The notes: generated by a model not told the origin, from the letters alone. Numbered from the stretch's first letter, positions 16,820 to 25,767 are shown. The stretch: 64,000 nucleotides of DNA from Dongia_B soli (GCF_034044715.1 NZ_JAXCLW010000002.1:620001-684000), one strand, 5' to 3'. Numbers and translations: made by a program.

Positions 16820-18223
16820 ATGGCGATCGATATTCTGATGCCCGCTCTCTCTCCGACGATGACCGAAGGCAAATTGGCCAAATGGCTGAAGTCGCCAGGC
16901 GATCAAGTCAAGGCCGGCGATATCCTGGCCGAGATCGAAACCGATAAGGCCACGATGGAAGTGGAGGCGGTGGATGAAGGTGTCCTCGACCGCATACTGG
17001 TCGAAGCGGGCACCGATAATGTAGCGGTCAATAGCGTGATTGCTATCTTGCGCGGCGAAGACGAGGCAGCCGGCACAGAGCCTGCAAAGAAGATGGATGG
17101 TGCCACGGCACCGGTGCCCCAGCCCCAAGCGCAAGAGGCAAAGGCGCCCGAAACAAAAGCGCCGGAATCCAAACCTGCCGAACCGAAGGCTGCTGCGCCA
17201 AAGGCAGCGCCGATTCCCATGGAAGCGGATTATGCCGGCCCGACCGTCACGCAGACGGTTCGCGAAGCTCTACGCGACGCCATGGCGGAAGAAATGCGCC
17301 GTGACGAGAACGTGTTTTTGATGGGCGAGGAGGTCGCGGAATATCAAGGGGCTTATAAGGTCAGTCAGGGCCTGCTGGAGGAATTCGGCGCTCGCCGGGT
17401 GATCGATACGCCAATCACGGAACACGGCTTTACCGGGATCGGCGTAGGCGCTGCTTTCAGCGGATTGCGCCCGATCGTCGAATTCATGACCTTCAACTTC
17501 GCGATGCAGGCAATCGACCAGATCATCAATTCGGCAGCCAAGACGCTATACATGTCCGGTGGCCAGCTTGGTTGCCCGATCGTCTTCCGTGGGCCCAATG
17601 GTGCCGCGGCGCGTGTGGCTGCACAGCATTCCCAATGCTATGCCAGTTGGTATGCCCATTGCCCAGGTTTGAAGGTCGTGGCGCCCTGGTCTGGCGCGGA
17701 TGCGAAAGGACTGCTGAAATCGGCGATCCGCGATCCCAATCCAGTGATCTTCCTGGAAAACGAGATCCTGTACGGCCAAAGCTTCGAGGTGCCGAGCGAT
17801 CCCAACTGGATCGTTCCGATCGGCAAGGCGAAGGTTGTGCGTCCTGGCAAGCATGTGACGATCACCGCTTTCTCCCGGATGGTCAGCGTCGCATTATCGG
17901 CGGCGGAAGATTTGGCGAAAGAAGGTATCGAGGCGGAAGTCATCGATTTGCGGACGATCCGGCCATTGGATGTCGAAACCATCGTTACGTCAGTTCAGAA
18001 GACCAATCGCCTGGTATCGGTCGAAGAGGGCTGGCCCTTCGCCGGCATCGGGTCGGAATTGTCGGCGGTGATGATGGAAGAGGCTTTTGATTGGTTGGAT
18101 GCGCCGGTGGTGCGCGTCGCCGGTGTCGACGTGCCCATGCCCTATGCCGCCAATCTGGAAAAAATGGCGCTGCCCCAGCCGCAAACGGTGGCGGAAGCAG
18201 CTAAACGCGTCTGTTATCGCTGA
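16820..18223 (+). CDS. pdhB: Pyruvate dehydrogenase E1 component, beta subunit, with N-terminal lipoyl domain
   Basis: 467 residues, about 140 longer than a plain E1-beta. Residues 1-80 are a lipoyl domain with the lipoylated Lys43 in ETDKATMEVEA. An Ala/Pro/Lys/Glu-rich swinging linker follows at about 85-135. The E1-beta body then starts at TVREALRDAMAEEM and contains GEEVAEYQGAYKVSQG and the PITEHGFTGIGVG region. This fused form is known from Rhizobium and Zymomonas and marks the alphaproteobacterial type of PDH. It lies 14 bases after pdhA. Confidence 0.97.
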   Translation: MAIDILMPALSPTMTEGKLAKWLKSPGDQVKAGDILAEIETDKATMEVEAVDEGVLDRILVEAGTDNVAVNSVIAILRGEDEAAGTEPAKKMDGATAPVPQPQAQEAKAPETKAPESKPAEPKAAAPKAAPIPMEADYAGPTVTQTVREALRDAMAEEMRRDENVFLMGEEVAEYQGAYKVSQGLLEEFGARRVIDTPITEHGFTGIGVGAAFSGLRPIVEFMTFNFAMQAIDQIINSAAKTLYMSGGQLGCPIVFRGPNGAAARVAAQHSQCYASWYAHCPGLKVVAPWSGADAKGLLKSAIRDPNPVIFLENEILYGQSFEVPSDPNWIVPIGKAKVVRPGKHVTITAFSRMVSVALSAAEDLAKEGIEAEVIDLRTIRPLDVETIVTSVQKTNRLVSVEEGWPFAGIGSELSAVMMEEAFDWLDAPVVRVAGVDVPMPYAANLEKMALPQPQTVAEAAKRVCYR

Positions 18224-18252
18224 ACAAGCGGACGGTAGGAGGAGGCGATATC

Positions 18253-19590
18253 ATGCCGATCAATATCCTGATGCCCGCTCTGTCACCGACGATGACGGAA
18301 GGTAATCTGGCAAAGTGGCTGAAGAACGAAGGCGACGAGGTCAAGGCCGGTGACGTGATCGCCGAGATCGAGACCGACAAGGCGACGATGGAAGTCGAAG
18401 CGGTCGATGAAGGCCGTATCGGTAAGATCCTGGTGCCGGCTGGTTCCGAAGGCGTCAAGGTGAATGACGTCATCGCGGTCCTGCTGGAAGAAGGTGAAGA
18501 TGCCAGCGCCATCGGTAAGGCTGCACCAGCGCCGAAGCCGGCCGAGCAACCGAAGACCGAAGCAAAGCAGGCGGAGCCAAAAGTCGAAAGTGCGCCTCAG
18601 GCTGCGCCGACACCTCAAGCTGGTCCTGCAGCGACGCCGGCACCCCGGGTACCGGCAAAAGCTGATGCCGGGGGAAAAAGCGAGCGCATCTTCGCTAGCC
18701 CGCTCGCGCGACGTATAGCGACGGAAAAGGGGATCGATCTCGCCGGTATCAATGGATCGGGTCCGCACGGCCGCATCATCCGACACGACGTCGAAGAAGC
18801 GGTTGGCAAAGGCGGTGGCGCGAAACCGGCTGCGGCTGCTGCTGCCGGAGCAAAGGCGCCGGCAATTCCCGGCACGCAGGGTTTCGGCGAAGGCGCATTC
18901 GATCTCGTTCCCCACACCAATATGCGCAAGACGATCGCGCGGCGTCTGCAGGAATCGAAGCAATTCGTTCCGCATTTCTATCTGACGGTGGATTGCGAAA
19001 TCGACCGCCTGTTGGAATTGCGCGAGGAGATCAATGCCGCGTCGCCCACTGAAGGCGAAGGCGCTTATAAGCTATCAGTCAACGATTTCCTGATCAAAGC
19101 CTGCGCCGTTGCCTTGAAGAAAGTACCCGCTGCGAATGCGTCTTGGAGCGATGACGGCCTCAAGATGTATAAGACGGCTGATATTTCTGTCGCGGTTGCG
19201 ATTCCCGGCGGACTGGTGACGCCGATCATCCGCGAAGCCGAACGCAAAAGTTTGACAGAGATTTCATCAGAGATGAAATCTCTGGCGAAACGAGCGAAGG
19301 ACGGCAAACTTAAGCCGGAAGATTACACTGGCGGCAGTTTCTCACTGTCCAATCTCGGGATGTATGGCATCAAGGAATTCAGCGCCATCATCAACCCGCC
19401 GCAGGCTTGCATTCTGTCGGTGGGCGCTGGCGAGCAACGTCCGGTCGTTCGCAACGGCAAGATCGAGATAGCGACGGTCATGAGCATCACGCTGTCGGTC
19501 GATCATCGGGCCGTCGATGGCGCTCTCGGCGCAGAATATCTGGCAGCATTGAAGCGGCTGATCGAAAAGCCACTCGGCATGCTGGTGTGA
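18253..19590 (+). CDS. pdhC: Pyruvate dehydrogenase E2, dihydrolipoamide acetyltransferase
   Basis: Core of the PDH complex; moves the acetyl group to CoA. 445 residues. The lipoyl domain is at 1-80 with Lys43 in ETDKATMEVEA, nearly identical to that of the gene upstream. A Pro/Ala-rich linker follows, then a peripheral-subunit-binding domain at about 138-180 (SPLARRIATEKG, GSGPHGRI), a second Ala-rich linker, and the catalytic domain ending with His418 and Asp422 in DHRAVDGA. The ribosome site GTAGGAGGAGG is strong. Two short unknown genes separate it from lpd. Confidence 0.98.
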   Translation: MPINILMPALSPTMTEGNLAKWLKNEGDEVKAGDVIAEIETDKATMEVEAVDEGRIGKILVPAGSEGVKVNDVIAVLLEEGEDASAIGKAAPAPKPAEQPKTEAKQAEPKVESAPQAAPTPQAGPAATPAPRVPAKADAGGKSERIFASPLARRIATEKGIDLAGINGSGPHGRIIRHDVEEAVGKGGGAKPAAAAAAGAKAPAIPGTQGFGEGAFDLVPHTNMRKTIARRLQESKQFVPHFYLTVDCEIDRLLELREEINAASPTEGEGAYKLSVNDFLIKACAVALKKVPAANASWSDDGLKMYKTADISVAVAIPGGLVTPIIREAERKSLTEISSEMKSLAKRAKDGKLKPEDYTGGSFSLSNLGMYGIKEFSAIINPPQACILSVGAGEQRPVVRNGKIEIATVMSITLSVDHRAVDGALGAEYLAALKRLIEKPLGMLV

Positions 19591-19665
19591 GATGACGCTG
19601 CAGGGCGTGGCCGCCAGACAAGTAAAGAGCCAGAGTCCTGGGGACCGATCGTCCCGGGGGCGGCG

Positions 19666-20034
19666 ATGACGCGGCGTGGCTGGACCTTGCTGATCGTCGC
19701 TCTCGTGGTCCTCGGCCTCGTGGCGATTTATCTTTGGTCAATGCAGCGCCAAGCCCCTATTGTTTCTGCGCGCTATAAAGAGGTCTTCGTTGAGAACTGT
19801 CTGAAGCAGGCCAATGACGCGGCCCAGCAGCAGAATAAGCCGTTCAATGAAGAGCAAAAGCAGATGCTCCAGCAGGTCTGTAACTGTGGTGCGGCCCGGA
19901 GTTCCTCCGTCTTAAGTACGACGGACGTCAACACTTTCCTCGCCAATCCGAGCGATCCGGCGATGCTCGATAAGATCAAGCCAATCCTCGAGGCCTGCGC
20001 CAAGGAGTCTCGGGGATCGGGCACCGCGCCGTAA
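19666..20034 (+). CDS. Unrecognised membrane-anchored four-cysteine protein, copy 1
   Basis: 122 residues. I do not recognise a family. There is one N-terminal membrane helix (about residues 6-26) after a basic MTRRGW start, so the rest probably lies in the periplasm, either anchored or with an uncleaved signal. The soluble part is helical and Gln/Asn-rich, with Cys45, Cys72, Cys74 and Cys111. The VCNCGAA motif holds the Cys-x-Cys pair. The next gene codes for a protein of the same length with the same cysteine spacing, so the two are a tandem pair. GGGGGCGGCG precedes the ATG. It lies inside the pdh operon, which suggests co-expression, though the job is unknown. Confidence 0.8.
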   Translation: MTRRGWTLLIVALVVLGLVAIYLWSMQRQAPIVSARYKEVFVENCLKQANDAAQQQNKPFNEEQKQMLQQVCNCGAARSSSVLSTTDVNTFLANPSDPAMLDKIKPILEACAKESRGSGTAP

Positions 20035-20056
20035 CCGGCTGGACGGATCGCGAAAG

Positions 20057-20425
20057 ATGCGCAGATTTCTTCTGATCTTCATTGCGGTCATCGTCGTGAC
20101 AGCGGCAATCGTCGTTGGCGCTATCGTTTGGACGATCGGCCAGTTGGACGATCCGGCGAGCCGCCCGAGCCTGGCCTTCAAGGCGCGTTTCGCCGAGGGC
20201 TGCGTAAAGACCGCGTCGGAAAGTGGGTCAGCCGGCAGCAATGAGCTGAGCGATCAGCAGCGTAACGATCTAGCATCGGTTTGCGATTGCGCGGCGGAAT
20301 ATGTGCGGCAGGATGTTGCTGAGACCGGCGTTGCAGGAACCTTGCATATGCTGATAGTCGAAGGTCCGAAGGCGAAATTGCTGCGTGCCTTGGATAGTTG
20401 CCAGACCACACCATCTGCGCCCTAA
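20057..20425 (+). CDS. Unrecognised membrane-anchored four-cysteine protein, copy 2
   Basis: 122 residues, tandem relative of the gene just upstream. It has an N-terminal helix at about residues 4-28 after MRRF, then a soluble part with Cys49, Cys76, Cys78 and Cys115. All four cysteines are shifted by exactly four residues from copy 1, so the spacing 27-2-37 is the same. VCDCAAEYV corresponds to VCNCGAARS. Both proteins end in Ala-Pro after a polar tail. Outside the cysteine frame identity is low, so the duplication is old. It lies 22 bases after copy 1 and 44 bases before lpd. Disulfide or metal/haem roles are possible but not shown. Confidence 0.8.
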   Translation: MRRFLLIFIAVIVVTAAIVVGAIVWTIGQLDDPASRPSLAFKARFAEGCVKTASESGSAGSNELSDQQRNDLASVCDCAAEYVRQDVAETGVAGTLHMLIVEGPKAKLLRALDSCQTTPSAP

Positions 20426-20469
20426 GGCGCGACGATAGAACCCGCATCCTTGACGGGAAGGAGTTGATG

Positions 20470-21870
20470 ATGAGCGATAATGCCTTCGACCTGATTGTCG
20501 TCGGTGGTGGTCCTGGCGGTTATGTCGCCGCCATCCGAAGCGCCCAGCTCGGCTTGAAGACGGCTGTGATCGAACGCGAGCATCTTGGCGGCATCTGCCT
20601 CAATTGGGGGTGTATTCCGACGAAGGCGCTGCTGCGCTCGTCGGAGATTGCCCATCTCATCCGCCATGCCGGTGATTACGGCTTCTCGGTCAGCGGTTTC
20701 ACCATCGATCTGCCAAAAATCGTCGAGCGGTCGCGCAAGGTTGCAGCGCAGCTTTCCGCTGGCGTCAAACATCTCCTCAAGAAGAACAAGGTGACGGTTT
20801 TTGACGGCCATGGCCGGCTGAATGGCGCAGGCAAGCTGAGTGTCGAAAAAGACGGCAAGAAACTAGCGGACTTGACCGCGAAGCATATCATCCTGGCGAC
20901 CGGCGCCCGTGCGCGGGCTCTGCCGGGTCTCGAGCCGGATGGCAAGCTGGTTTGGACCTATAAGGAAGCCATGGTGCCGAAAGAGATGCCAAAAAAGCTG
21001 CTGGTGGTCGGCAGCGGGGCGATCGGTATCGAATTCGCCAGCTTCTATCGCGGCCTCGGTGTGGACGTAACTGTCGTGGAAGTGGTCGATCGCATCCTGC
21101 CGGTGGAAGATGCGGAAATCTCTGCCTTCGCCCACAAATCCTTCGAGAAGCAGGGTATGAAGATTATCACCGGTGCGGCGGTGAAGGCGCTGAAGAAATC
21201 CGATAATTTCGTGACCGCCACGATCGAAAGCGGCGGCAAGTCCCAGGACATCACGGTCGACCGGGTCGTCCTCGCCGTGGGGATCGTCGGTAATGTCGAA
21301 AACTTGGGTCTCGAGGGGACCAAGATCAAAGTCGAGAAAGCCCATATCGTCGTGGATGAATTTTGCCGTACCGGCGAGCCCGGCGTTTATGCCATCGGCG
21401 ATTTGGTCGGCGCGCCATGGCTGGCGCATAAGGCCAGTCATGAGGGCGTGATCTGCGTGGAGAAGATCGCTGGGCTCAACGATGTTCATCCGTTGGATGT
21501 CCGCAGCATTCCCGGATGCACCTATTGCTCGCCCCAGATCGCCAGTGTCGGCCTGACCGAACAGGCGGCCAAGGACAAAGGTTATGAGATCAAGGTCGGC
21601 CGTTTTCCCTTTATCGGCAATGGCAAGGCGATCGCCCTGGGCGAGCCGGAGGGCATGGTCAAGACCGTGTTCGACGCCAAGACCGGCGAATTGCTGGGGG
21701 CTCATATGATCGGGGCCGAGGTGACGGAACTCATTCAGGGTTATACAATCGCCAAGACATTGGAGACCACCGAAGCGGAACTGATGCATACCGTCTTCCC
21801 GCATCCGACCCTATCGGAAATGATGCATGAGGCGGTCCTGGCAGCTTATGGTCGGGCCATCCATTACTAA
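20470..21870 (+). CDS. lpdA: Dihydrolipoamide dehydrogenase (E3)
   Basis: Flavoprotein that reoxidises the lipoyl groups of PDH with NAD+. From the chosen ATG it has 466 residues. FAD is bound at VVGGGPGGYVAA (10-21), the redox disulfide is Cys43-Cys48 in GGICLNWGCIP, an NAD-binding VVGSGAIGIEFASFY motif follows, and the catalytic pair His445/Glu450 is in HPTLSE. The second of two adjacent ATGs was chosen because GGAAGGAG is 6 bases away. It closes the PDH set pdhA-pdhB-pdhC-lpd and is followed 10 bases later by lipA. Confidence 0.97.
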   Translation: MSDNAFDLIVVGGGPGGYVAAIRSAQLGLKTAVIEREHLGGICLNWGCIPTKALLRSSEIAHLIRHAGDYGFSVSGFTIDLPKIVERSRKVAAQLSAGVKHLLKKNKVTVFDGHGRLNGAGKLSVEKDGKKLADLTAKHIILATGARARALPGLEPDGKLVWTYKEAMVPKEMPKKLLVVGSGAIGIEFASFYRGLGVDVTVVEVVDRILPVEDAEISAFAHKSFEKQGMKIITGAAVKALKKSDNFVTATIESGGKSQDITVDRVVLAVGIVGNVENLGLEGTKIKVEKAHIVVDEFCRTGEPGVYAIGDLVGAPWLAHKASHEGVICVEKIAGLNDVHPLDVRSIPGCTYCSPQIASVGLTEQAAKDKGYEIKVGRFPFIGNGKAIALGEPEGMVKTVFDAKTGELLGAHMIGAEVTELIQGYTIAKTLETTEAELMHTVFPHPTLSEMMHEAVLAAYGRAIHY

Positions 21871-21880
21871 GGAATTCGCG

Positions 21881-22834
21881 ATGAGCGAGAAGGCAGCAGC
21901 TTTACGGCACCCGGAAAAGGCGCACCGGCCGGATACGCCGGTCCAGCGTAAGCCGGATTGGATTCGCGTCAAGGCGCCGGTCAGCATTGAATATGCCGAG
22001 ACCAAGGCGCTGATGCGGCGGCTCAATCTGAATACGGTTTGCGAGGAAGCGGCCTGCCCGAATATCGGCGAGTGCTGGAAACAGAAGCATGCGACGGTGA
22101 TGATCCTGGGATCGGTTTGCACCCGGGCCTGTGCGTTCTGCAACGTGGCGACCGGCCGGCCGGATCTGCTCGATCCGCATGAGCCGGCGCATGTCGCCGA
22201 GGCGGTCGGGCAGCTCGGCCTCAATCATATCGTGATCACATCAGTCGATCGCGACGATCTCGATGACGGTGGTGCGGCGCACTTTGCCGAAACCATCCGA
22301 CGCATTCGCGATGCCTCACCCGAAACGACGATTGAAGTTCTGACACCCGATTTCCAGAAGAAGCCGGGGGCGTTGGAAACGGTCATCGAAGCCCGGCCGG
22401 ATGTCTTCAATCACAATCTGGAAACAGTGCCACGGCTCTATCGCAATGTGCGGCCTGGTGCGCGTTACTATGCGTCGCTGCGCCTGCTGCAGAAGGCGAA
22501 GGAAGTCGATTCCAAGATGTTCACCAAATCCGGCTTGATGGTTGGATTGGGTGAGAGCTTCGACGAAGTCTGCCAGGTGATGGACGACATGCGAGCCGCC
22601 GACGTCGATTTTCTGACGATCGGCCAATATCTCCAGCCGACCCGCAAGCACCACCCGGTGGATCGTTTCGTACCACCGGAGGAATTCGATCAATTGAAAC
22701 GCCAGGGGCAGGGAAGGGGCTTCCTGCTGGTTGCCGCGTCGCCGCTGACACGCTCGTCGCATCATGCGGGCGAAGATTTCAAACGGTTGCAGGCTGCGCG
22801 CGCCGCTCAGCAGAAAACGGCTCCGGCGGCGTGA
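21881..22834 (+). CDS. lipA: Lipoyl synthase
   Basis: Radical-SAM enzyme that inserts two sulfurs into octanoyl-lysine to make lipoyl groups, the cofactor of PdhB, PdhC and other complexes. 317 residues. The auxiliary cluster uses Cys54, Cys59 and Cys65 (CEEAACPNIGEC), and the radical-SAM cluster uses Cys80, Cys84 and Cys87 (CTRACAFC). The C-terminal RSSHHAGEDF is the family end. AAGGA precedes the chosen ATG; an earlier ATG inside lpd is rejected. Next to the PDH genes, it supplies their cofactor. Confidence 0.97.
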   Translation: MSEKAAALRHPEKAHRPDTPVQRKPDWIRVKAPVSIEYAETKALMRRLNLNTVCEEAACPNIGECWKQKHATVMILGSVCTRACAFCNVATGRPDLLDPHEPAHVAEAVGQLGLNHIVITSVDRDDLDDGGAAHFAETIRRIRDASPETTIEVLTPDFQKKPGALETVIEARPDVFNHNLETVPRLYRNVRPGARYYASLRLLQKAKEVDSKMFTKSGLMVGLGESFDEVCQVMDDMRAADVDFLTIGQYLQPTRKHHPVDRFVPPEEFDQLKRQGQGRGFLLVAASPLTRSSHHAGEDFKRLQAARAAQQKTAPAA

Positions 22835-23268
22835 TGAAGGTCCATTCGGAACAGCGTAATCTGCCCTATCGGGCGGAGCAGATGTTCGATTTGGTGGCCG
22901 ATGTCGGCCGCTATCCCGAATTCCTGCCCTGGTGCCTCGGTGCCCGCATCCGGGAAAAGCGCGAGGACCTCGTCGTCGCCGATCTGATGATCGGTTTCAA
23001 GATGGTGCGCGAGCGCTTCACCAGCCGCGTCCACCTGGACCGGCCGGACTTGCGCATCGATGTCGAATATATCGATGGTCCGTTTAAATATCTGAAGAAT
23101 CATTGGACCTTTGCCGATCTCGGCAACGGGCATTGCCGGGTGGATTTCCATTTGGAGTTCGAATTCAGCTCGGCCGTCTTGCAGAAGCTGATCGGCGTCC
23201 TATTTCATGAGGCCGTGCGTCGCATGGTTTATGCATTCGAAATGCGGGCGGCGCAGCTTTACCGATAG
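22834..23268 (+). CDS. Coenzyme Q-binding protein COQ10 / RatA-like, SRPBCC fold
   Basis: 144 residues with the COQ10 pattern: LPYRAEQMFDLVADVGRYPEFLPWC near the N-terminus and HFEF-type FHLEFEFSSAVLQKLIG near the C-terminus. Such proteins bind ubiquinone and help respiration; the bacterial relative RatA was described as a ribosome-acting toxin, so the names are mixed. The ATG overlaps the lipA stop by one base (TGATG); a GTG three bases earlier is also possible. Its last 104 bases overlap the end of the opposite-strand DUF429 gene. Confidence 0.87.
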   Translation: MKVHSEQRNLPYRAEQMFDLVADVGRYPEFLPWCLGARIREKREDLVVADLMIGFKMVRERFTSRVHLDRPDLRIDVEYIDGPFKYLKNHWTFADLGNGHCRVDFHLEFEFSSAVLQKLIGVLFHEAVRRMVYAFEMRAAQLYR

Positions 23269-24103
23269 CCTGCTCCGGCCGATCGCAGTCTCTGCGCAAT
23301 TCGAAAAAGACCCGGCCTTCCAGCCGCTCGAAGCGATCGGCTTTGCGCCGGAAATCGGCACGTGTGGTGGCGACCGCACCAATCACTGCATCCAGCGCGT
23401 CGCCGCCAATATTGTCGAGCAATTGCTGGCGCAAGGCACGCTTGGGGGCCGCCAGCAGATTGAGCTCGATTAGGCAATCGAGAATGCGTTGCCGGGACCG
23501 GCGATGCAGTGCGGTGCGGCCTTTGTAGGAGGGATAGCAATCGAGATGTTTGAGGCTGCAGGCGGCGCAGACTTCCATGATCGTCGGTATGCCGCGCCGG
23601 CTCGTCATTTGCGGAATGACGATGGCCTTCTTGCTGACGATGAGCGGATGCAGCAGATGTGCCATACCCCACCAGGCCTGGCGATAGAGCCGTAGGTTAT
23701 ATGAATTGAAGGGTGTTCCGGCCAGCCGATCGGTCTGGCGCTTGATCTCAATCAGATTGGTGCGCGTGCGGTTGAGCAGGCGATATGCATCGTGATCCGG
23801 GAACCGGGCCGGAAAGCCGGTAATGAAATCGGTCCAGCGTGCCGCATCGACTAGTTCGGCCGGCAGGCTGAACGGGAAATCGCAGCCGGCCACTGTCTGC
23901 GGCATGGCGGCAATGTGGCGTGCCAAGGCCGGCAAGGCCAATTGCGGCGCGACGCCAGAATTCGGCAGCTCGGTCGCGGGAAAACAGCGATCGATGACCA
24001 GGGGCGCATCATAGGCGGCCGGATCATGCTGTGCCTCGGCAATCCAAATCTTGCGGCCGGCATCGCTCGCGCCGCTGAAATCGATGCCGAGGATGCGCTT
24101 CAT
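23165..24103 (-). CDS. DUF429 domain protein (predicted RNase H-like nuclease)
   Basis: 312 residues. It starts with RILGIDFSGASDAG, the DUF429 nucleotide-or-metal site resembling the first RNase H-fold strand, and has GCDFPFSLP and a conserved IPQMTSRRGIP stretch. The family is predicted to be a nuclease; function is unproven. The ATG overlaps the pncC stop as ATGA (24100-24103), so it belongs to the ispDF-pncC unit. Its C-terminal 34 codons are Arg/Pro/Ala-rich and run antisense into the end of the COQ10-like gene, so that tail is probably a late extension. Confidence 0.82.
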   Translation of the reverse strand: MKRILGIDFSGASDAGRKIWIAEAQHDPAAYDAPLVIDRCFPATELPNSGVAPQLALPALARHIAAMPQTVAGCDFPFSLPAELVDAARWTDFITGFPARFPDHDAYRLLNRTRTNLIEIKRQTDRLAGTPFNSYNLRLYRQAWWGMAHLLHPLIVSKKAIVIPQMTSRRGIPTIMEVCAACSLKHLDCYPSYKGRTALHRRSRQRILDCLIELNLLAAPKRALRQQLLDNIGGDALDAVIGAVATTRADFRRKADRFERLEGRVFFELRRDCDRPEQAIGKAAPPAFRMHKPCDARPHEIGRRSASARRPS

Positions 24104-24570
24104 CTGGCGGCGTCGGATAACAGCTCGAGCGCACGCATGACGCTTTGCAGCCGAACCTCGTGCCGGCGCCCTTCGAAGACATGGCGTTCGACCTTGGCAT
24201 GGGGATCGCCTTGTTTCGCAATGCCGAGATAGACGAGCCCGACCGGCTTTTCGGCCGATCCGCCGCCGGGACCGGCAATGCCGGTGACGGCGACGGCGAC
24301 CTGTGCGCGGGAACGCGCAACGGCGCCCAGGGCCATTGCGGCCGCAACCGGATCGCTAACGGCCCCATATTGCTCGATCAGCGCCGCCGGTACGCCCAGC
24401 AAATCGGCTTTCGCTTCGTTCGAATAGGTGACGAAGCCCCGATCCACGACATCGGAAGAGCCGGCGATTTCCGTCAGCGTGGCGGCAATCAGGCCGCCCG
24501 TGCAGGATTCCGCCGTCGCGATCATCCAGCCACGCTGGCGGTAAAGGTCCAACAGGGCCGGGATATCCAT
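24100..24570 (-). CDS. pncC: Nicotinamide-nucleotide amidohydrolase, CinA C-terminal family
   Basis: Hydrolyses nicotinamide mononucleotide to nicotinate mononucleotide in NAD recycling. 156 residues, a stand-alone CinA C-terminal domain with the active-site TAESCTGGLIAA and the motifs VTYSNEAK, VSDPVA and VTGIAGPGGGSAEKPVG. No CinA N-terminal (MoaB-like) domain is attached, as is usual in this group. It starts 24 bases after ispDF on the same strand and overlaps the DUF429 gene. Confidence 0.94.
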   Translation of the reverse strand: MDIPALLDLYRQRGWMIATAESCTGGLIAATLTEIAGSSDVVDRGFVTYSNEAKADLLGVPAALIEQYGAVSDPVAAAMALGAVARSRAQVAVAVTGIAGPGGGSAEKPVGLVYLGIAKQGDPHAKVERHVFEGRRHEVRLQSVMRALELLSDAAR

Positions 24571-24594
24571 CGCATTCTCTCCGTGTTTGTTGGT

Positions 24595-25767
24595 CTATCC
24601 GATAGGCAAGGCAACCGTTGCAGTTGCCTGGGCGGCAACACCTTCGCCGCGGCCAGTGAAGCCGAGCTTTTCTGTCGTTGTCGCCTTCACGCTAACCCGG
24701 TCGCGCTCGATGCCGAGGATCTCCGCAACACGCGTTACCATCGCGTCGCGATGAGGGCCGATCTTTGGCTTTTCGCAGATGATGGTGATGTCGCAATGGG
24801 TGATGCTGCCGCCCCGTTGCTGCACAAGCTTGTTGGCATGGGCCAGGAATTTCCACGATTCGGCGCCCTTCCATTGCGGATCGCTCGGCGGAAAATGAGC
24901 GCCGATATCCTTCGCCGAAATCGCGCCCAGGACGGCATCGGTCAGGGCATGCAATGCGACATCGGCATCGGAATGACCTTCCAGGCGCCATTCGCAGGGA
25001 ATTTTGATGCCACACATATGCACGCCGTCACCTTCGATCAATCGATGGACGTCGAAGCCATTGCCGGTGCGGTATTCGAAAGCCTGACTCATTTTGGGAT
25101 TCAACATCCTTTCCGCGCGCGCCAGGTCGGCCGGCGTCGTGATTTTGAAGTTATCTTCATGCCCCAGTACGAGAGCGACATCAATGCCGGCTGCCTCGGC
25201 GACACCCGCATCATCCGTCATTTCGGCATCGCGACCCATCACGGCATGGTGGGCTGACAGAATGGTGTTGTAGTGGAAGCCCTGGGGCGTCTGTGCGCGC
25301 CACAGGCCGTTGCGATCGACGGTCAGACCGCTGAAGCTGCCGGCTGCCCGCTTGAGCGTATCCACTACCGGCACCGCGACCAAGGCGGCCGGATGTGTGG
25401 CCAAAGTGTCCAATGTGCGGTCGATTGTCGCGGCATCCAGAAAGGGACGGGCAGCATCGTGAATGAGCACCAGATGAGGTGATAAGTCGGCCAGACTTTC
25501 CAATCCCAGGCGGACCGATTCCTGCCGGGTTTGGCCGCCATGTACCGGCGGCAGCAGGTCCAACCCGGTCGTCGCCGTCTCATAAAGCGCCTGATAGGTG
25601 GGATTGATTACAACCCTGACACCGGCAACGCGCGGATGCGACAGGAAGGTTTCCAGGCAATAGCGCAGGAGAGGTTTGCCGGCGAGGGTCAAAAACTGTT
25701 TCGGTATTTCGCCACCGACCCGCAGGCCGCTACCGGCGGCCACGACCAGGGCTATCGCTTTTGTCAT
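24595..25767 (-). CDS. ispDF: Bifunctional IspD/IspF: MEP cytidylyltransferase and MEcPP synthase
   Basis: Two steps of the non-mevalonate isoprenoid pathway in one protein, a fusion typical of alpha- and epsilon-proteobacteria. 390 residues. IspD is at about 1-225, with VVAAGSGLRVG at the nucleotide site and ILIHDAARPF-like VLIHDAARPF. IspF is at about 230-390, starting GNGFDVHRL, with HSDADVALHALTDA and the TTEKLGFTGRGEG end. I chose the internal ATG at 25767; 20 further codons upstream do not look like IspD. It faces the CcsA-like gene and heads ispDF-pncC-DUF429. Confidence 0.96.
   Translation of the reverse strand: MTKAIALVVAAGSGLRVGGEIPKQFLTLAGKPLLRYCLETFLSHPRVAGVRVVINPTYQALYETATTGLDLLPPVHGGQTRQESVRLGLESLADLSPHLVLIHDAARPFLDAATIDRTLDTLATHPAALVAVPVVDTLKRAAGSFSGLTVDRNGLWRAQTPQGFHYNTILSAHHAVMGRDAEMTDDAGVAEAAGIDVALVLGHEDNFKITTPADLARAERMLNPKMSQAFEYRTGNGFDVHRLIEGDGVHMCGIKIPCEWRLEGHSDADVALHALTDAVLGAISAKDIGAHFPPSDPQWKGAESWKFLAHANKLVQQRGGSITHCDITIICEKPKIGPHRDAMVTRVAEILGIERDRVSVKATTTEKLGFTGRGEGVAAQATATVALPIG

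Noticed and set aside
20863..21804. Minus-strand open frame of 313 codons opposite lpd
   Set aside because: Antisense shadow of lpd with no domain of its own.
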